Source: Ornithinibacillus contaminans
Lineage (GTDB): Bacteria > Bacillota > Bacilli > Bacillales > Amphibacillaceae
Reading direction: 5' to 3'
DNA: 64,000 bases
NCBI RefSeq assembly: GCF_001038425.2
Contig: NZ_LDPV02000046.1
Coordinates: 123,190 to 187,189 of the forward strand
Below, piece after piece: positions 27,085-35,802 of the stretch (positions within the stretch are counted from its first letter, which is position 1; each line of letters opens with the position of its first letter). The notes under the pieces were generated by a model. It saw nothing but the letters and a program-made list of their open reading frames with translations, had not been told where the DNA came from and did not search any database. Made by a program: the position numbers and the translations under genes.

Positions 27085-27150
27085 GAGACTAGGGCATAAG
27101 TGATTATGGCTAGATAAAATCCGACTCATTTTACTTATGTCCCAGCCTCT
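27085..27150 (-). repeat. Short copy of the GAGGCTGGGACATAAG repeat acting as terminator
   Basis: On the minus strand GAGGCTGGGACATAAGT (27133-27149) faces an imperfect complement ending at 27085, making a stem of about 16 bp with a T-rich follow-up. The sequence GAGGCTGGGACATAAGTAAAATGAG is shared exactly with the start of the long repeat at 63676. It supplies the last codons (EAGT and the stop) of the hydrolase gene. Confidence 0.75.
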
Positions 27151-27965
27151 TCGGTCAGGAAAGCTAGTATCTGTTGGTATAATGCCTCTGGTTTTTCCTC
27201 GGTAATTAGATGACCGGTTTTGTCATACGAAATAAGCGTTGCATGTGGTAAATCTGCTGCAAGTCGTTTTCCAATCGAAAGCGGAACAACTTTATCGGCA
27301 ACTCCCCATAGTAATAAGGCAGGTGTCTTTATGGTTTGAAGCTCTTTACTTGTAAGGTCTCCCTCACGATGACGTAACAGCCTGATAAGTGATTTTGGAA
27401 AGTTTTTATCTTGCAATGGTTTTCCGTATTCCTCAATTTGATCCGCTGTGATTAGTGAATGATCATAAAAAACGTTGCGCAAATTCTTGACGACACTTTC
27501 TGCATTTATTTTTCGTTTTGCTAGCAAGTGAAAAAAGGGAAGGTATGAGCTGTAAATTAAATAAGGCTTTGCACCTGGAAGATACCCAGAGCTAGCAAAA
27601 AGAAGTAGCTTGGTCACTCTGTCTGGAGCTTTTTTTGCCGTATAAAGGGCAATTTGACCACCCATCGAATGTCCCCCGATAGCAACACGTTTAAGTTGAA
27701 AATAATCAAAGCATGCCAGCACAAGATTGGCATATTGATCAAATGAGTAGGTAAAGGTCGTTGATTTTTCACTTTTACCAAAACCGGGTAAGTCGATTGC
27801 AATAACAGAAAAGTTCTTTGCAAGCAATGGTTTTAGGCGATTGAAAGTGTACGAGGAAGCCACAAATCCGTGTAGTAAGAATAATGGTGGCTTCTCTTTT
27901 TGTAATGCGTGTTCACAGTAAATCGATGTGTTCATTATGTTTAAATAGGTCTTTGTATAATTCAT
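27135..27965 (-). CDS. Alpha/beta-hydrolase
   Basis: A 276-residue alpha/beta-hydrolase fold enzyme. The oxyanion segment LLHGFVASSYTF, the nucleophile elbow GGHSMGGQ (Ser), the acid-bearing LLWGVADKVVP (Asp) and the catalytic histidine in KTGHLITEEKPE are all present. The substrate is unknown. Upstream in-frame codons (ATGGTGGTGGTG) lack a ribosome binding site; I chose the ATG at 27965 because the protein then begins MNYTKTYL, as expected for the family, though 27980 or 27992 remain possible. The stop codon lies inside a repeated terminator element. Confidence 0.82.
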   Translation of the reverse strand: MNYTKTYLNIMNTSIYCEHALQKEKPPLFLLHGFVASSYTFNRLKPLLAKNFSVIAIDLPGFGKSEKSTTFTYSFDQYANLVLACFDYFQLKRVAIGGHSMGGQIALYTAKKAPDRVTKLLLFASSGYLPGAKPYLIYSSYLPFFHLLAKRKINAESVVKNLRNVFYDHSLITADQIEEYGKPLQDKNFPKSLIRLLRHREGDLTSKELQTIKTPALLLWGVADKVVPLSIGKRLAADLPHATLISYDKTGHLITEEKPEALYQQILAFLTEEAGT

Positions 27966-28231
27966 GTGGATTAAAATCATCACCACCACCATATGTAAGA
28001 AATGCTTTTATCATACAGTATAGACTATTAATTCATGGTTCAAAAGTAAATTTATTCACCATACGTATAGGACATTAGGACAAGTCAAGTTAGTGAATAT
28101 AGGTAATCACTCCTGCTTCTTCGATAACATATCCACTAATGTTTCCCAAGTTTTATAGGCGCTAGAGCTTATTATGAATTTACGCTTCTCGAAATATAAA
28201 TTTTAAAGTAGCAAATGAGAGGAGGCGTTTT

Positions 28232-29443
28232 ATGAGGAAAACGTGGTTAGCTGGGGTGGTTGGCGCAGTTTTCATCCTATTAATTCCAGTGGTAGGGTCT
28301 GCTGCTGAGGAGGAAGGGTTGTTAGCAAAAAGTCCTGGTGAATCGGTAGTGAGTAAGTCTGTTGAGAAAGGGAAACAGGTGGAGGGAGAAGTTATTGTTA
28401 AATTTAAAGACAATACTTCCGTTTCCGCTCAAAGTACTGTCCTGGCCCAAGTAGGTGCAAACGTTAAAAAGGATGTCGATGCTGTTAAATCATCATTTTT
28501 GGTACTAGAGGTTGAGGATGTTGAGAAGGTTATAACAGCCTTGAACAATAATCCAACCATTGACTATGCAGAACCAAATTATATTTTAAGTGCTGCTTGG
28601 TCGCCAAACGATACGTACTTTAGCCCGAGCTATCAATATGGATTATTTAATACGGATGCGGATCTTGCTTGGGATGTAGCAAAAGGGAGCGCCAGCCAAG
28701 AGATTGCAGTTCTAGATACAGGAGTAGATTATACACATCCTGATTTAGATGGAAAGGTAATTCGTGGTTATGATTTCGTCCAAAATGATAATACCCCGTT
28801 AGACCAAAACGGACACGGTACACATGTTGCTGGTATTGCAGCTGCTGAAACTAATAATGGTACCGGTATTGCGGGGATGGCACCGAATACTAAAATTCTT
28901 GCTGTTCGGGTGTTAGATGCCAGTGGTAATGGATCATTAGCGGATATTGCGGATGGAATTACCTATGCTGCTGACAGTGGAGCAGAGGTTATTAATCTAT
29001 CACTTGGTTGCAACTGTGCTACTCAAACATTGGAGAATGCGGTTAACTATGCATGGAATAGAGGGGCAGTAGTAGTTGCTGCGGCTGGTAATGATGGAGT
29101 TAGTACGACTTTTGAGCCTGCTTCTTATGCAAACGTAATTGCAGTTGGTGCTGTTGGATCTAATAATCGAAAGGCAAGCTTCTCTAATTGGGGTACTTGG
29201 GTAGATGTTATGGCTCCAGGTGTTGATATTGCTTCTACCTATCCAAGCAATCGCTACGTATACATGTCTGGCACATCGATGGCTTCGCCGTTTGTGGCAG
29301 GTCAGGCAGCATTACTTAAAGGCCAAGGAAAAAGTAATGCACAAGTGCGTGCAGCAATACAAAATACCGCGGATTACATGAGTGGTGTTGGCACATATGT
29401 ACGATATGGTTTGATAAATGTATATGATTCTGTTCAATATTAA
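28232..29443 (+). CDS. Secreted subtilisin-like serine protease (S8)
   Basis: A secreted subtilase of 403 residues. It has a signal peptide (about 1-25), an I9-like propeptide ending near residue 125 (EVIVKFKDN to DYAEPNYIL), then the catalytic domain. The catalytic residues are Asp in AVLDTGVDYTHPD, His in NGHGTHVAGI and Ser in SGTSMASPF; the oxyanion Asn is in AAAGND. The closest pattern is thermitase-like. AGAGGAGG precedes the ATG. It is monocistronic with a strong terminator. The protein probably scavenges external protein. Confidence 0.94.
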   Translation: MRKTWLAGVVGAVFILLIPVVGSAAEEEGLLAKSPGESVVSKSVEKGKQVEGEVIVKFKDNTSVSAQSTVLAQVGANVKKDVDAVKSSFLVLEVEDVEKVITALNNNPTIDYAEPNYILSAAWSPNDTYFSPSYQYGLFNTDADLAWDVAKGSASQEIAVLDTGVDYTHPDLDGKVIRGYDFVQNDNTPLDQNGHGTHVAGIAAAETNNGTGIAGMAPNTKILAVRVLDASGNGSLADIADGITYAADSGAEVINLSLGCNCATQTLENAVNYAWNRGAVVVAAAGNDGVSTTFEPASYANVIAVGAVGSNNRKASFSNWGTWVDVMAPGVDIASTYPSNRYVYMSGTSMASPFVAGQAALLKGQGKSNAQVRAAIQNTADYMSGVGTYVRYGLINVYDSVQY

Positions 29444-29490
29444 TACTGTAGAAATTCGAGTTGAATAAGTTCTCTGCGTAAGAGTCAAAG

Positions 29491-29533
29491 AGAAGAAGCC
29501 TTCCATCCTGTTTTGGAAAAAAGCGCTTCTTCT
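29491..29533. terminator. Bidirectional terminator
   Basis: AGAAGAAGC (29491-29499) pairs with GCTTCTTCT (29525-29533), with an inner TTCCA/TGGAA helix. TTTTCTTATTTC follows on the plus strand and A/G-rich sequence on the other side. It serves the subtilase and the convergent DUF916 gene. Confidence 0.85.
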
Positions 29534-29537
29534 TTTC

Positions 29538-30560
29538 TTATTTCTTATTTCTTTTTCCTAGCCAGTACATTACTCCAGCTAATATGACGCCTAAAATAAT
29601 CCATAACCAAATAGGGATTCCTTTTTCAGCTGGTTCTGGTGTGGCAATAGGTTGCGTCCGTTCCACATAATCTTGAATCGCCCCATCTCCAATCGTAAAA
29701 TCTTCCTCTAATTCTAACTTGGTATCGTTGGCTTGCATGACCAAGCTAGCATGATAAGTACCGCTTTCGATTGTTTTATAATTCCAAAGAATTGGATATT
29801 GTATCCGAGATTTTGGAGCCATTTTGAAAGGGTTGATTGTTCCTTCAAATAAAACTTCTCCATTTACCGTTTTAATCTGATAATTTCCCCTTACATCTTC
29901 TTGAATATGTTGTGCATCATTCGTCATCTCTATCGTAACGCTAGGGCCATCAGGATTGAATGATACATCTCCTAGAGTGTAATTTGGTTCCGTTTTTGTA
30001 GGTAAATCGAGCTGTATGGCGATGGAGTTTACAATTTCGGTATTCAAGATAAAATTTGCTTCGTCTTCTTGTGCTTCCTCTGATTTTTCAATCGGATTTC
30101 CTGCGGTAATGATTCGTATCCCACCAAGAATAGTTCCGGTATCTGCATCAGGTACTGTAATGGAAACGGGAATCTCTCGTGTTTCATTAGGTTGTAAGGT
30201 TAAATTGGATTCAACCTCGATATGTGGGGCTAGCTTAATGGCGTCCTCTAATAGAATGGTTTGGTCTGAGTCAATGGTTTGGCCATAAAGCATTCCACCT
30301 GAAGGATTCGTAAACGCATTCGCAGGCTCAATTTCTACGTGTAGTTCAGTATCCAGTTGATTGGTTAATTCAACCGCTACTGTAATTTCTTGGCCAGGTT
30401 CTGTAAGGAGGTGGAAATATCCTTTCTCATCGCCAATCTGATTATCTGGATAGATCGGCTCTATTAGTAATGGAATAGAATTTTCTTGGGCAGCTACTCT
30501 ACCTCCGAGCAGACAAATAAAGACGAGTGTGACCAGTGTAAGATTGATTATTTTTTGCAT
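29538..30560 (-). CDS. DUF916/DUF3324 cell-surface protein (WxL-interacting type)
   Basis: A 340-residue surface protein of the kind encoded with WxL-domain proteins. It has a signal peptide (cleavage near VAAQ), two immunoglobulin-like parts (DUF916, about 30-155, and DUF3324, about 180-295), and a C-terminal membrane anchor (PIWLWIILGVILAGVMYWLG) with a basic end. In lactic acid bacteria such proteins bind WxL proteins and peptidoglycan. The divergent neighbour encodes a WxL-like protein, which fits. The start follows AAGGTGG. Confidence 0.86.
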   Translation of the reverse strand: MQKIINLTLVTLVFICLLGGRVAAQENSIPLLIEPIYPDNQIGDEKGYFHLLTEPGQEITVAVELTNQLDTELHVEIEPANAFTNPSGGMLYGQTIDSDQTILLEDAIKLAPHIEVESNLTLQPNETREIPVSITVPDADTGTILGGIRIITAGNPIEKSEEAQEDEANFILNTEIVNSIAIQLDLPTKTEPNYTLGDVSFNPDGPSVTIEMTNDAQHIQEDVRGNYQIKTVNGEVLFEGTINPFKMAPKSRIQYPILWNYKTIESGTYHASLVMQANDTKLELEEDFTIGDGAIQDYVERTQPIATPEPAEKGIPIWLWIILGVILAGVMYWLGKRNKK

Positions 30561-30660
30561 TTTATGACCACCTTTCTTGAATTAGTGTTTCCAATACGAA
30601 TAAAGAGTATGAAATATACGGAAACTATCACCACTAAAATGAAAGGTGTGAAAAAACATA

Positions 30661-31413
30661 ATGGTTCGATTTAAGGGACACGAAATCCGTGACTTGGAAA
30701 ATGGCTATACAGAAATACTTCTTCATCTTGATACATCACCAAGTGCCCTAGAGGAGTTTTCGCATGAGTTAGGTAATCGAGAAGATTTAGAGCTTCAAAA
30801 AGCCTCCATGGATTATGTAAAGAAAAATTTACCGCAAGTTAAATACAAAAAAATAAAGGTTATGATGGCTGGAGTAGTCGTTGCTACCATGCTAGGAACA
30901 GCTTTAGTAGTTCCAGGTGCAAGTAATCAAGCGTATGCCGCAGAGACAACTGTTGGAATAACAGGTGGAGAATTGGTACAAGCGACAACGCTTGATGTAG
31001 GTGTTTTTGATGCAGTAGTATTAAACGGTATTACACAAGATACACATGCTAGCATATCTGATTTTAATATTTCTGACCCACGTGGATCTGGTACAGGCTG
31101 GAATGTTGTCATGAAGGCATCGCCATTTACGAATGCAGATGGTGATACACTTCCAGCAGGTTCGTTAACTGTTTCAGCACCGTCTTTAACTACTGCTGAT
31201 GCTGGTTCCTCGCCTGCTGGGGATATCACAACATCTAGTGGTACCATTGATAATGGTACTGGATCGACTATTATTTCGGCCGAATCGGGGCAAGGAATGG
31301 GATCCTATACGGTATCCTTTTTAGAAGACTCGCTTTCCTTACGAGTTCCAGCGGGTGCTTATTCCGGAACATATACCTCGACAATATCAGTCGAGATAAA
31401 TAGTGGTCCTTAA
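30661..31413 (+). CDS. WxL-like surface protein with cytoplasmic N-terminal domain
   Basis: Residues 1-62 form a charged, apparently folded N-terminal region (GHEIRDLENG, EEFSHELGN, DYVKKNLPQV). One hydrophobic segment follows (about 67-86) with an AYA site before Ala94, and then a Gly/Ser/Thr-rich extracellular region of about 155 residues. That region resembles WxL surface domains: DPRGSGTGWNV, PSLTTADAG, GQGMGSYTVSF and the end YTSTISVEINSGP. It contains a single Trp (W147 in GWNV), so the WxL motif is degenerate. AAAGGTG is about 12 bases from the ATG, rather far. It is divergent from the DUF916 gene with 100 bases between. Confidence 0.8.
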   Translation: MVRFKGHEIRDLENGYTEILLHLDTSPSALEEFSHELGNREDLELQKASMDYVKKNLPQVKYKKIKVMMAGVVVATMLGTALVVPGASNQAYAAETTVGITGGELVQATTLDVGVFDAVVLNGITQDTHASISDFNISDPRGSGTGWNVVMKASPFTNADGDTLPAGSLTVSAPSLTTADAGSSPAGDITTSSGTIDNGTGSTIISAESGQGMGSYTVSFLEDSLSLRVPAGAYSGTYTSTISVEINSGP

Positions 31414-31424
31414 GTTTTAAGTGC

Positions 31425-31465
31425 GGGAGTTAGGGTGTGTTTTCATTGCCCAACTCTCTTTTTTA
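31425..31465 (+). terminator. Terminator of the WxL-like gene
   Basis: GGGAGTT-A-GGG (31425-31435) pairs with GCCCAACTCTC (31448-31458) with one bulged A and one G-U pair, followed by TTTTTTATTG. Confidence 0.82.
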
Positions 31466-31507
31466 TTGTATTTTTAAGGGACGATACATAGAGAAGGTGG
31501 GGAGAAT

Positions 31508-32311
31508 ATGGTCTCGAAAATAGGAATTGATGCAGGAGGTACTTTGGTTAAAGTAGCTTATGAAGAGCAGAAACAATTGCATCTTAAAACATTTCCTACC
31601 CATAAAATAGACCAAGCTATTCAATGGTTGCAGGTTCAAGCGCCTTCAACTGAGCTCATTTTAACAGGTGGGCAGGCTGGGCACATTAAACGTATTAGCC
31701 GAAATACATGTCACTTAATAGATGAATTTCAAGCAGCAACTCTAGGTGCCAGATATTTATTGCACGTAGAAAAAGGTCTGACCAATGAGGATTTTGTGTT
31801 AGTGAATATTGGTACGGGAACTTCTTTTTTCCATGTTACACCGGATTCGTATGAACGTGTCTTAGGGACTGGAATTGGGGGTGGAACATTAATGGGGCTA
31901 GGAAGAGTGATTTCTGGAAAACAGGATTTTCATGAGCTGACCCTAATGGCTGAAAAAGGTGATAATCGAAATAGTGATTTATTAGTACGTGATATATATG
32001 CACCGGATGAACCACCCATCTTTGGGGATTTCACTGCTGCTAATTTCGGAAAAGCACATTTGAACGAACATGCTACTACGGATGATTATGTCGCTAGTCT
32101 CATGCAATTGATTGCAGAAACGATTATTTTACTTGCTGGTCAACTAGCATCGGAAAAGCAAGTGTCTAAAATTGTGTTCGTTGGTAGTACGGTTACTAAT
32201 AACAAAGCATTACAAGCAATTTTACGTAATTCTCGTAAGTTAATGCCGTTTGAACCTATTTTTTTAGAAAAAGGTTCCCATGCAGGGGCGATAGGTGCTT
32301 TAATGGTTTAA
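31508..32311 (+). CDS. coaW: Type II pantothenate kinase CoaW
   Basis: CoaW phosphorylates pantothenate, the first step of coenzyme A synthesis. The 267-residue protein has the actin-like ATPase motifs of type II kinases: GIDAGGTLVKVAYE at the N-terminus, VNIGTGTSFF, and GTGIGGGTLMGLG. The type II form is known from staphylococci and some Bacilli. The start follows GGTGGGGAG. The stop codon is partly built into a perfect terminator stem. Confidence 0.93.
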   Translation: MVSKIGIDAGGTLVKVAYEEQKQLHLKTFPTHKIDQAIQWLQVQAPSTELILTGGQAGHIKRISRNTCHLIDEFQAATLGARYLLHVEKGLTNEDFVLVNIGTGTSFFHVTPDSYERVLGTGIGGGTLMGLGRVISGKQDFHELTLMAEKGDNRNSDLLVRDIYAPDEPPIFGDFTAANFGKAHLNEHATTDDYVASLMQLIAETIILLAGQLASEKQVSKIVFVGSTVTNNKALQAILRNSRKLMPFEPIFLEKGSHAGAIGALMV

Positions 32312-32342
32312 CCGGAACAGTAGACTTGTTCCGGTTTTATTC
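32310..32342 (+). terminator. coaW terminator
   Basis: AACCGGAACA (32310-32319) pairs perfectly with TGTTCCGGTT (32327-32336), followed by TTATTCTT. The stem starts within the stop codon of coaW. Confidence 0.92.
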
Positions 32343-32393
32343 TTGTATCAAAGATGTCTAGCTCGCGTCACTGAGCGGGGTCTTGCGCTTTTG

Positions 32394-33644
32394 TTACGCA
32401 AAGTGTCCACCAATTTTTTTGCTGCGGTCTAATGTAATGCCGGCATCGGTATAGCTGCTGGCACGGAGGATTGCGGTTGTGCCATATTTATCACGAATAG
32501 CATCCATCACATAACCGATGTCGGTTTTCTTGGGACGATCCTCGAATAAATTTAATTGTGTTTCGCGCTTTTCAGCTAAATTGTCTAAGGTAACATAGAC
32601 ATGACGAATTGTACTTTGACCATCATAAAATTCGGCAAAAAGCTGCATGCAAATACGATACATATCCATGGTAACATTGGTTGGAATCGAAATGGACCTG
32701 GAGCGAGAGAAACCGCCGCCAGTTTCTTTGGAATAGGCAATGCCAAGATGAATAGTTTTCCCAATTTTTCCGGCAGTACGGGCTCTACGACAAACTTCCT
32801 CACAAAGATCTAATATACAAACAGCTACTTCATCCTTTGTATAATCACGCAAAAGCGAAATGCCATGTCCGAATCCTTTTTGCTCATGCTTTACAAAGTC
32901 ACCAATTACAGGACTCAAGTCAATTCCCCATGCATGCCAGTAGAGTTGTTCCCCCATGACACCAAAGCGTTTTTTTAGATGATCTAAATTAAATCGAGCT
33001 AGTTGTCCGAGCGTAATAATTCCCATTCGATTGAGATTACGCTTCATGCGACTGCCGATTCCCCAAATATTCTCAACGGGAAATGGCCATAGCTTTTCTT
33101 CTACATCTTCATATCGACATTCTGCGATACCGACTTTTTTGGCGTGTAAATCCATCACGACTTTGGCTAAAAATTTATTGTCGCCGATTCCAATCGAGCA
33201 AGTGATGCCAAAGCTATCGAGAATATCTAGCTTGATTCGTTTTGCGATTTCCAGGTAGTCACCGAACAGCGTGTTCATCCCATCTAATGTAACCCATACC
33301 TCATCAACGGAGTATTGATGGATGGCTTCTTTTGGAACGTATTGATTAATTAGTCTTGTAATTTCAACAGAGACCTGCAAATAATCAGCCATGTGAGCTG
33401 GAACAATATGAATAGTTGGATCACTTGGTAATTCAAAAAAACGGCTGACATTGCTGATGCCATATGTCTGCTTTAGGGCTGGGGAAGCGGCTAAAACAAT
33501 ACTACCAGATCTATTTGGATCCCCAACCACTGCAAGCATGGTTTCCATCGGATCAAGTTCGAGTTTTACTGCCTCCACACTGGCATAAAAGGAACGCATG
33601 TCAATACAAAGCACATCATGACGCGGATAAGCAGAATAATCCAA
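32394..33644 (-). CDS. Y-family DNA polymerase (UvrX/YqjW type)
   Basis: A translesion DNA polymerase of the UmuC/DinB superfamily, 416 residues. The metal-binding acids are in CIDMRSFYAS and QYSVDEVWV, where the usual Asp-Glu pair is kept; the helix-hairpin-helix segment is IWGIGSRMKRNLNRMG. The opening residues DYSAYPRHDVLCIDM match B. subtilis YqjW and phage UvrX rather than DinB. It begins with TTG behind AGGTGGTG. A perfect LexA/DinR box lies 21 bases upstream, so the gene is part of the SOS response. Confidence 0.92.
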   Translation of the reverse strand: MDYSAYPRHDVLCIDMRSFYASVEAVKLELDPMETMLAVVGDPNRSGSIVLAASPALKQTYGISNVSRFFELPSDPTIHIVPAHMADYLQVSVEITRLINQYVPKEAIHQYSVDEVWVTLDGMNTLFGDYLEIAKRIKLDILDSFGITCSIGIGDNKFLAKVVMDLHAKKVGIAECRYEDVEEKLWPFPVENIWGIGSRMKRNLNRMGIITLGQLARFNLDHLKKRFGVMGEQLYWHAWGIDLSPVIGDFVKHEQKGFGHGISLLRDYTKDEVAVCILDLCEEVCRRARTAGKIGKTIHLGIAYSKETGGGFSRSRSISIPTNVTMDMYRICMQLFAEFYDGQSTIRHVYVTLDNLAEKRETQLNLFEDRPKKTDIGYVMDAIRDKYGTTAILRASSYTDAGITLDRSKKIGGHFA

Positions 33645-33664
33645 GCGATTTCACCACCTAAACA

Positions 33665-33676
33665 GAACGTTTGTTC
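33665..33676 (-). promoter_or_regulatory. LexA/DinR SOS box
   Basis: GAAC-GTTT-GTTC is an exact match to the core of the Gram-positive LexA operator (CGAAC-N4-GTTCG). It stands directly upstream of the Y-family polymerase gene. Confidence 0.88.
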
Positions 33677-33730
33677 TTATTATATGCCGTTTAAATGGGA
33701 TTATCAATGGAAATTTATTCAAGAAAAAAG

Positions 33731-33801
33731 AAATATTCCCGAAGCGGGTATGACGCACAAATGCGGATGTTATCTTGACAAAATTACTTAGTCCAAGGCT
33801 C
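33731..33801 (+). repeat. Decayed 3' fragment of the long intergenic repeat
   Basis: AATATTCCCGAAGCGGGTAT closely matches the last bases of the repeat at the right window edge (TATATTCCCGGAGCGGGTAT). The fragment ends in ACTTAGTCCAAGGCTCC, a worn form of ACTTATGTCCCAGCCTC, the inverted terminal sequence of the element. It lies between the polymerase promoter and the amidohydrolase stop. Confidence 0.6.
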
Positions 33802-33811
33802 CTTACTATGG

Positions 33812-35407
33812 CTATTTATGATAATGAATTTCGCCACCGATGATAGTCATTTCGATTTCGGTATCGAGTAGTTCATCGGGATGCTGCATTGTAAATGGAT
33901 TATTCGATAAAACGGTCATATCGGCGAGCTTTCCGCGAGAAATAGTTCCTTTTAGAATCTCTTCATTAGTCGCATATGCTGTTAACTCTGTAAACAAACG
34001 AAAAGCCTCGTGTATTGATAAAACTTCTTTCGGATTCCAGCCTGCGTGATGATCACCAGGTGTTTTTCTAGTCACTGCTGCATGAATACCAAGTAATGGG
34101 TCAATAGGTTCTACTGGAGAATCTGAACCACCAGTACAAATGACACCATTATTCATGAGTGTCTTCCAAGCATAAGCAAGCTCCGCTCTATCGTCGCCAA
34201 GCCTTTCGATAATCCAAGGGAAATCACTAACAACAAATCTTGGTTGAATATCAACAACTCTTGACGGAATGGCTAACCGCTTTATCAGTTCCTTTCGAAG
34301 TAATTGCGCGTGAATAATTCTGTCACGATGTGAAACAGCTGGAAATAAGTCCAGCACATCCAAAACATTTTCAAGTGCTTGATCACCAATCGTATGGACC
34401 GCAATCGGCATGGAAAGCTCTCGTGCTTTTCGAACGATGTCGGTAAGTGTTGCTTGATCTAACATTGCTTCACCAAAGTTCTCAGGATCATCACTGTATG
34501 GCTCGGATAGAAGGGCAGTTCGGCGGCCGAAAGCACCATCCGCAAAAATCTTAATCGCACCAATTGTTAGGGTATCGTTACCATAACCAGCATACATACG
34601 AGCATCCCTTAAATCATCAATAAAATCATGATTGATTAAGAGATTAGTACGAAGCCCAAGTTTTTCATGGTTTAAAAGGGTGTCATAAATACGATACGTT
34701 TGCTCGAGTCCTCCTAGAAAAAGTGGATCATTCGTATGAACACTTGTTAATCCTTTTTTCATAGCAAAGTGAACTGCCTCTCGCATGGCGTTTAGTAATT
34801 CTTCATAAGACTTTTCTGGTATATGCTGCTGGAAAATTTCCGAGGCGGATTCTAAGATAAGTCCGGTAGGTTTTTTAGTTTGCTCATGTAAGACAATGGT
34901 TCCACCTTCTGGAATAGACATTGTAGGATGATAATGACATCTTTCAAGTGCCTTCGTATTCACGATGGCAGCATGTGTACAAATTCTTGTTAAGAATAAT
35001 GGATTTCCAGGGGCTACAGTATCGAGCTCTTCAATCGAAGGAATAAAACCATCTGTAAATAGGTTCTCATCCCAGCCCCCACCAAGTAACCACTCATTGG
35101 GGGTTAACTTACTTGCTCGTTCCTGAATCCTTGTTAGCATTTCTTTTTTTGAAGATACGCCAATAAGATCAAGGTTCATAAACTGATTAGCGATTAAGGA
35201 TAAATGTAAGTGACTATCTACTAAACCAGGAGTAACCGTTAATCCATTAAGGTTAATAACGTTAGTAGAAGGATTTTTCCAATGAAGTAGCATTTCACTT
35301 TCATGCCCCATATCAATAAACCGTCCATGTTCAATTACAACGGCTTGAACAAGTGGTTTACTTGGGTCGAATGTATAAAAGTTTGCATTTGTATAGATTT
35401 TTCTCAC
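33812..35407 (-). CDS. YtcJ-like amidohydrolase
   Basis: A metal-dependent hydrolase of the amidohydrolase superfamily (YtcJ/NfdA-like), 531 residues, cytoplasmic. The first metal site is DSHLHLS, and further ligands are in ADGAFGRRTALL, AVHTIGDQA and CTGGSDSPVEP. The C-terminus closes the composite beta-sandwich (GKLADMTVLSNNPF). Substrates of this group include N-formyl or cyclic amides; the true one is unknown. It is divergent from the chemoreceptor gene. Confidence 0.88.
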   Translation of the reverse strand: MRKIYTNANFYTFDPSKPLVQAVVIEHGRFIDMGHESEMLLHWKNPSTNVINLNGLTVTPGLVDSHLHLSLIANQFMNLDLIGVSSKKEMLTRIQERASKLTPNEWLLGGGWDENLFTDGFIPSIEELDTVAPGNPLFLTRICTHAAIVNTKALERCHYHPTMSIPEGGTIVLHEQTKKPTGLILESASEIFQQHIPEKSYEELLNAMREAVHFAMKKGLTSVHTNDPLFLGGLEQTYRIYDTLLNHEKLGLRTNLLINHDFIDDLRDARMYAGYGNDTLTIGAIKIFADGAFGRRTALLSEPYSDDPENFGEAMLDQATLTDIVRKARELSMPIAVHTIGDQALENVLDVLDLFPAVSHRDRIIHAQLLRKELIKRLAIPSRVVDIQPRFVVSDFPWIIERLGDDRAELAYAWKTLMNNGVICTGGSDSPVEPIDPLLGIHAAVTRKTPGDHHAGWNPKEVLSIHEAFRLFTELTAYATNEEILKGTISRGKLADMTVLSNNPFTMQHPDELLDTEIEMTIIGGEIHYHK

Positions 35408-35802
35408 GGAGCATTCTCCTTAATAATGAATTTGGTTCAATTATGTTTTATGTACGTTCAATGATGGAAGAATAAAGTGTCAAATAAAGCGAATCACAAA
35501 ATTTTAATTAATCATACTAATCCAGCCTGAGTTCGTCAATAAGAGCTTGACGAAGTTTCATTTACCGGGATTCATAGGAGAAGTAAATTAGAAAGAATTC
35601 ATGCCAGTAAATAGAGCAGTAAATTCCTTGAGTTTTTATAATTGTTATTTTTGCGAGATTTGTTGTAATTTGACGATTCATCGATTATTATTAATTTTAG
35701 TACAGTCTGTAAATATAAAAAATTTCCTTTTCTATAGTACATATATATCATGGCTATTCGTAAATGGAATTACTAGAGCAATTGATACTGGGGGGCTAAA
35801 GA
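35408..35802. promoter_or_regulatory. Divergent intergenic region with 8-bp inverted repeat
   Basis: This 395-base region separates the amidohydrolase and chemoreceptor genes. TTCGTCAA (35532-35539) and TTGACGAA (35547-35554) form a perfect inverted repeat with a seven-base centre, the size of a dimeric operator. The remainder is AT-rich; I see no ORF with a ribosome binding site and no clear sigma-D promoter. Confidence 0.45.
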
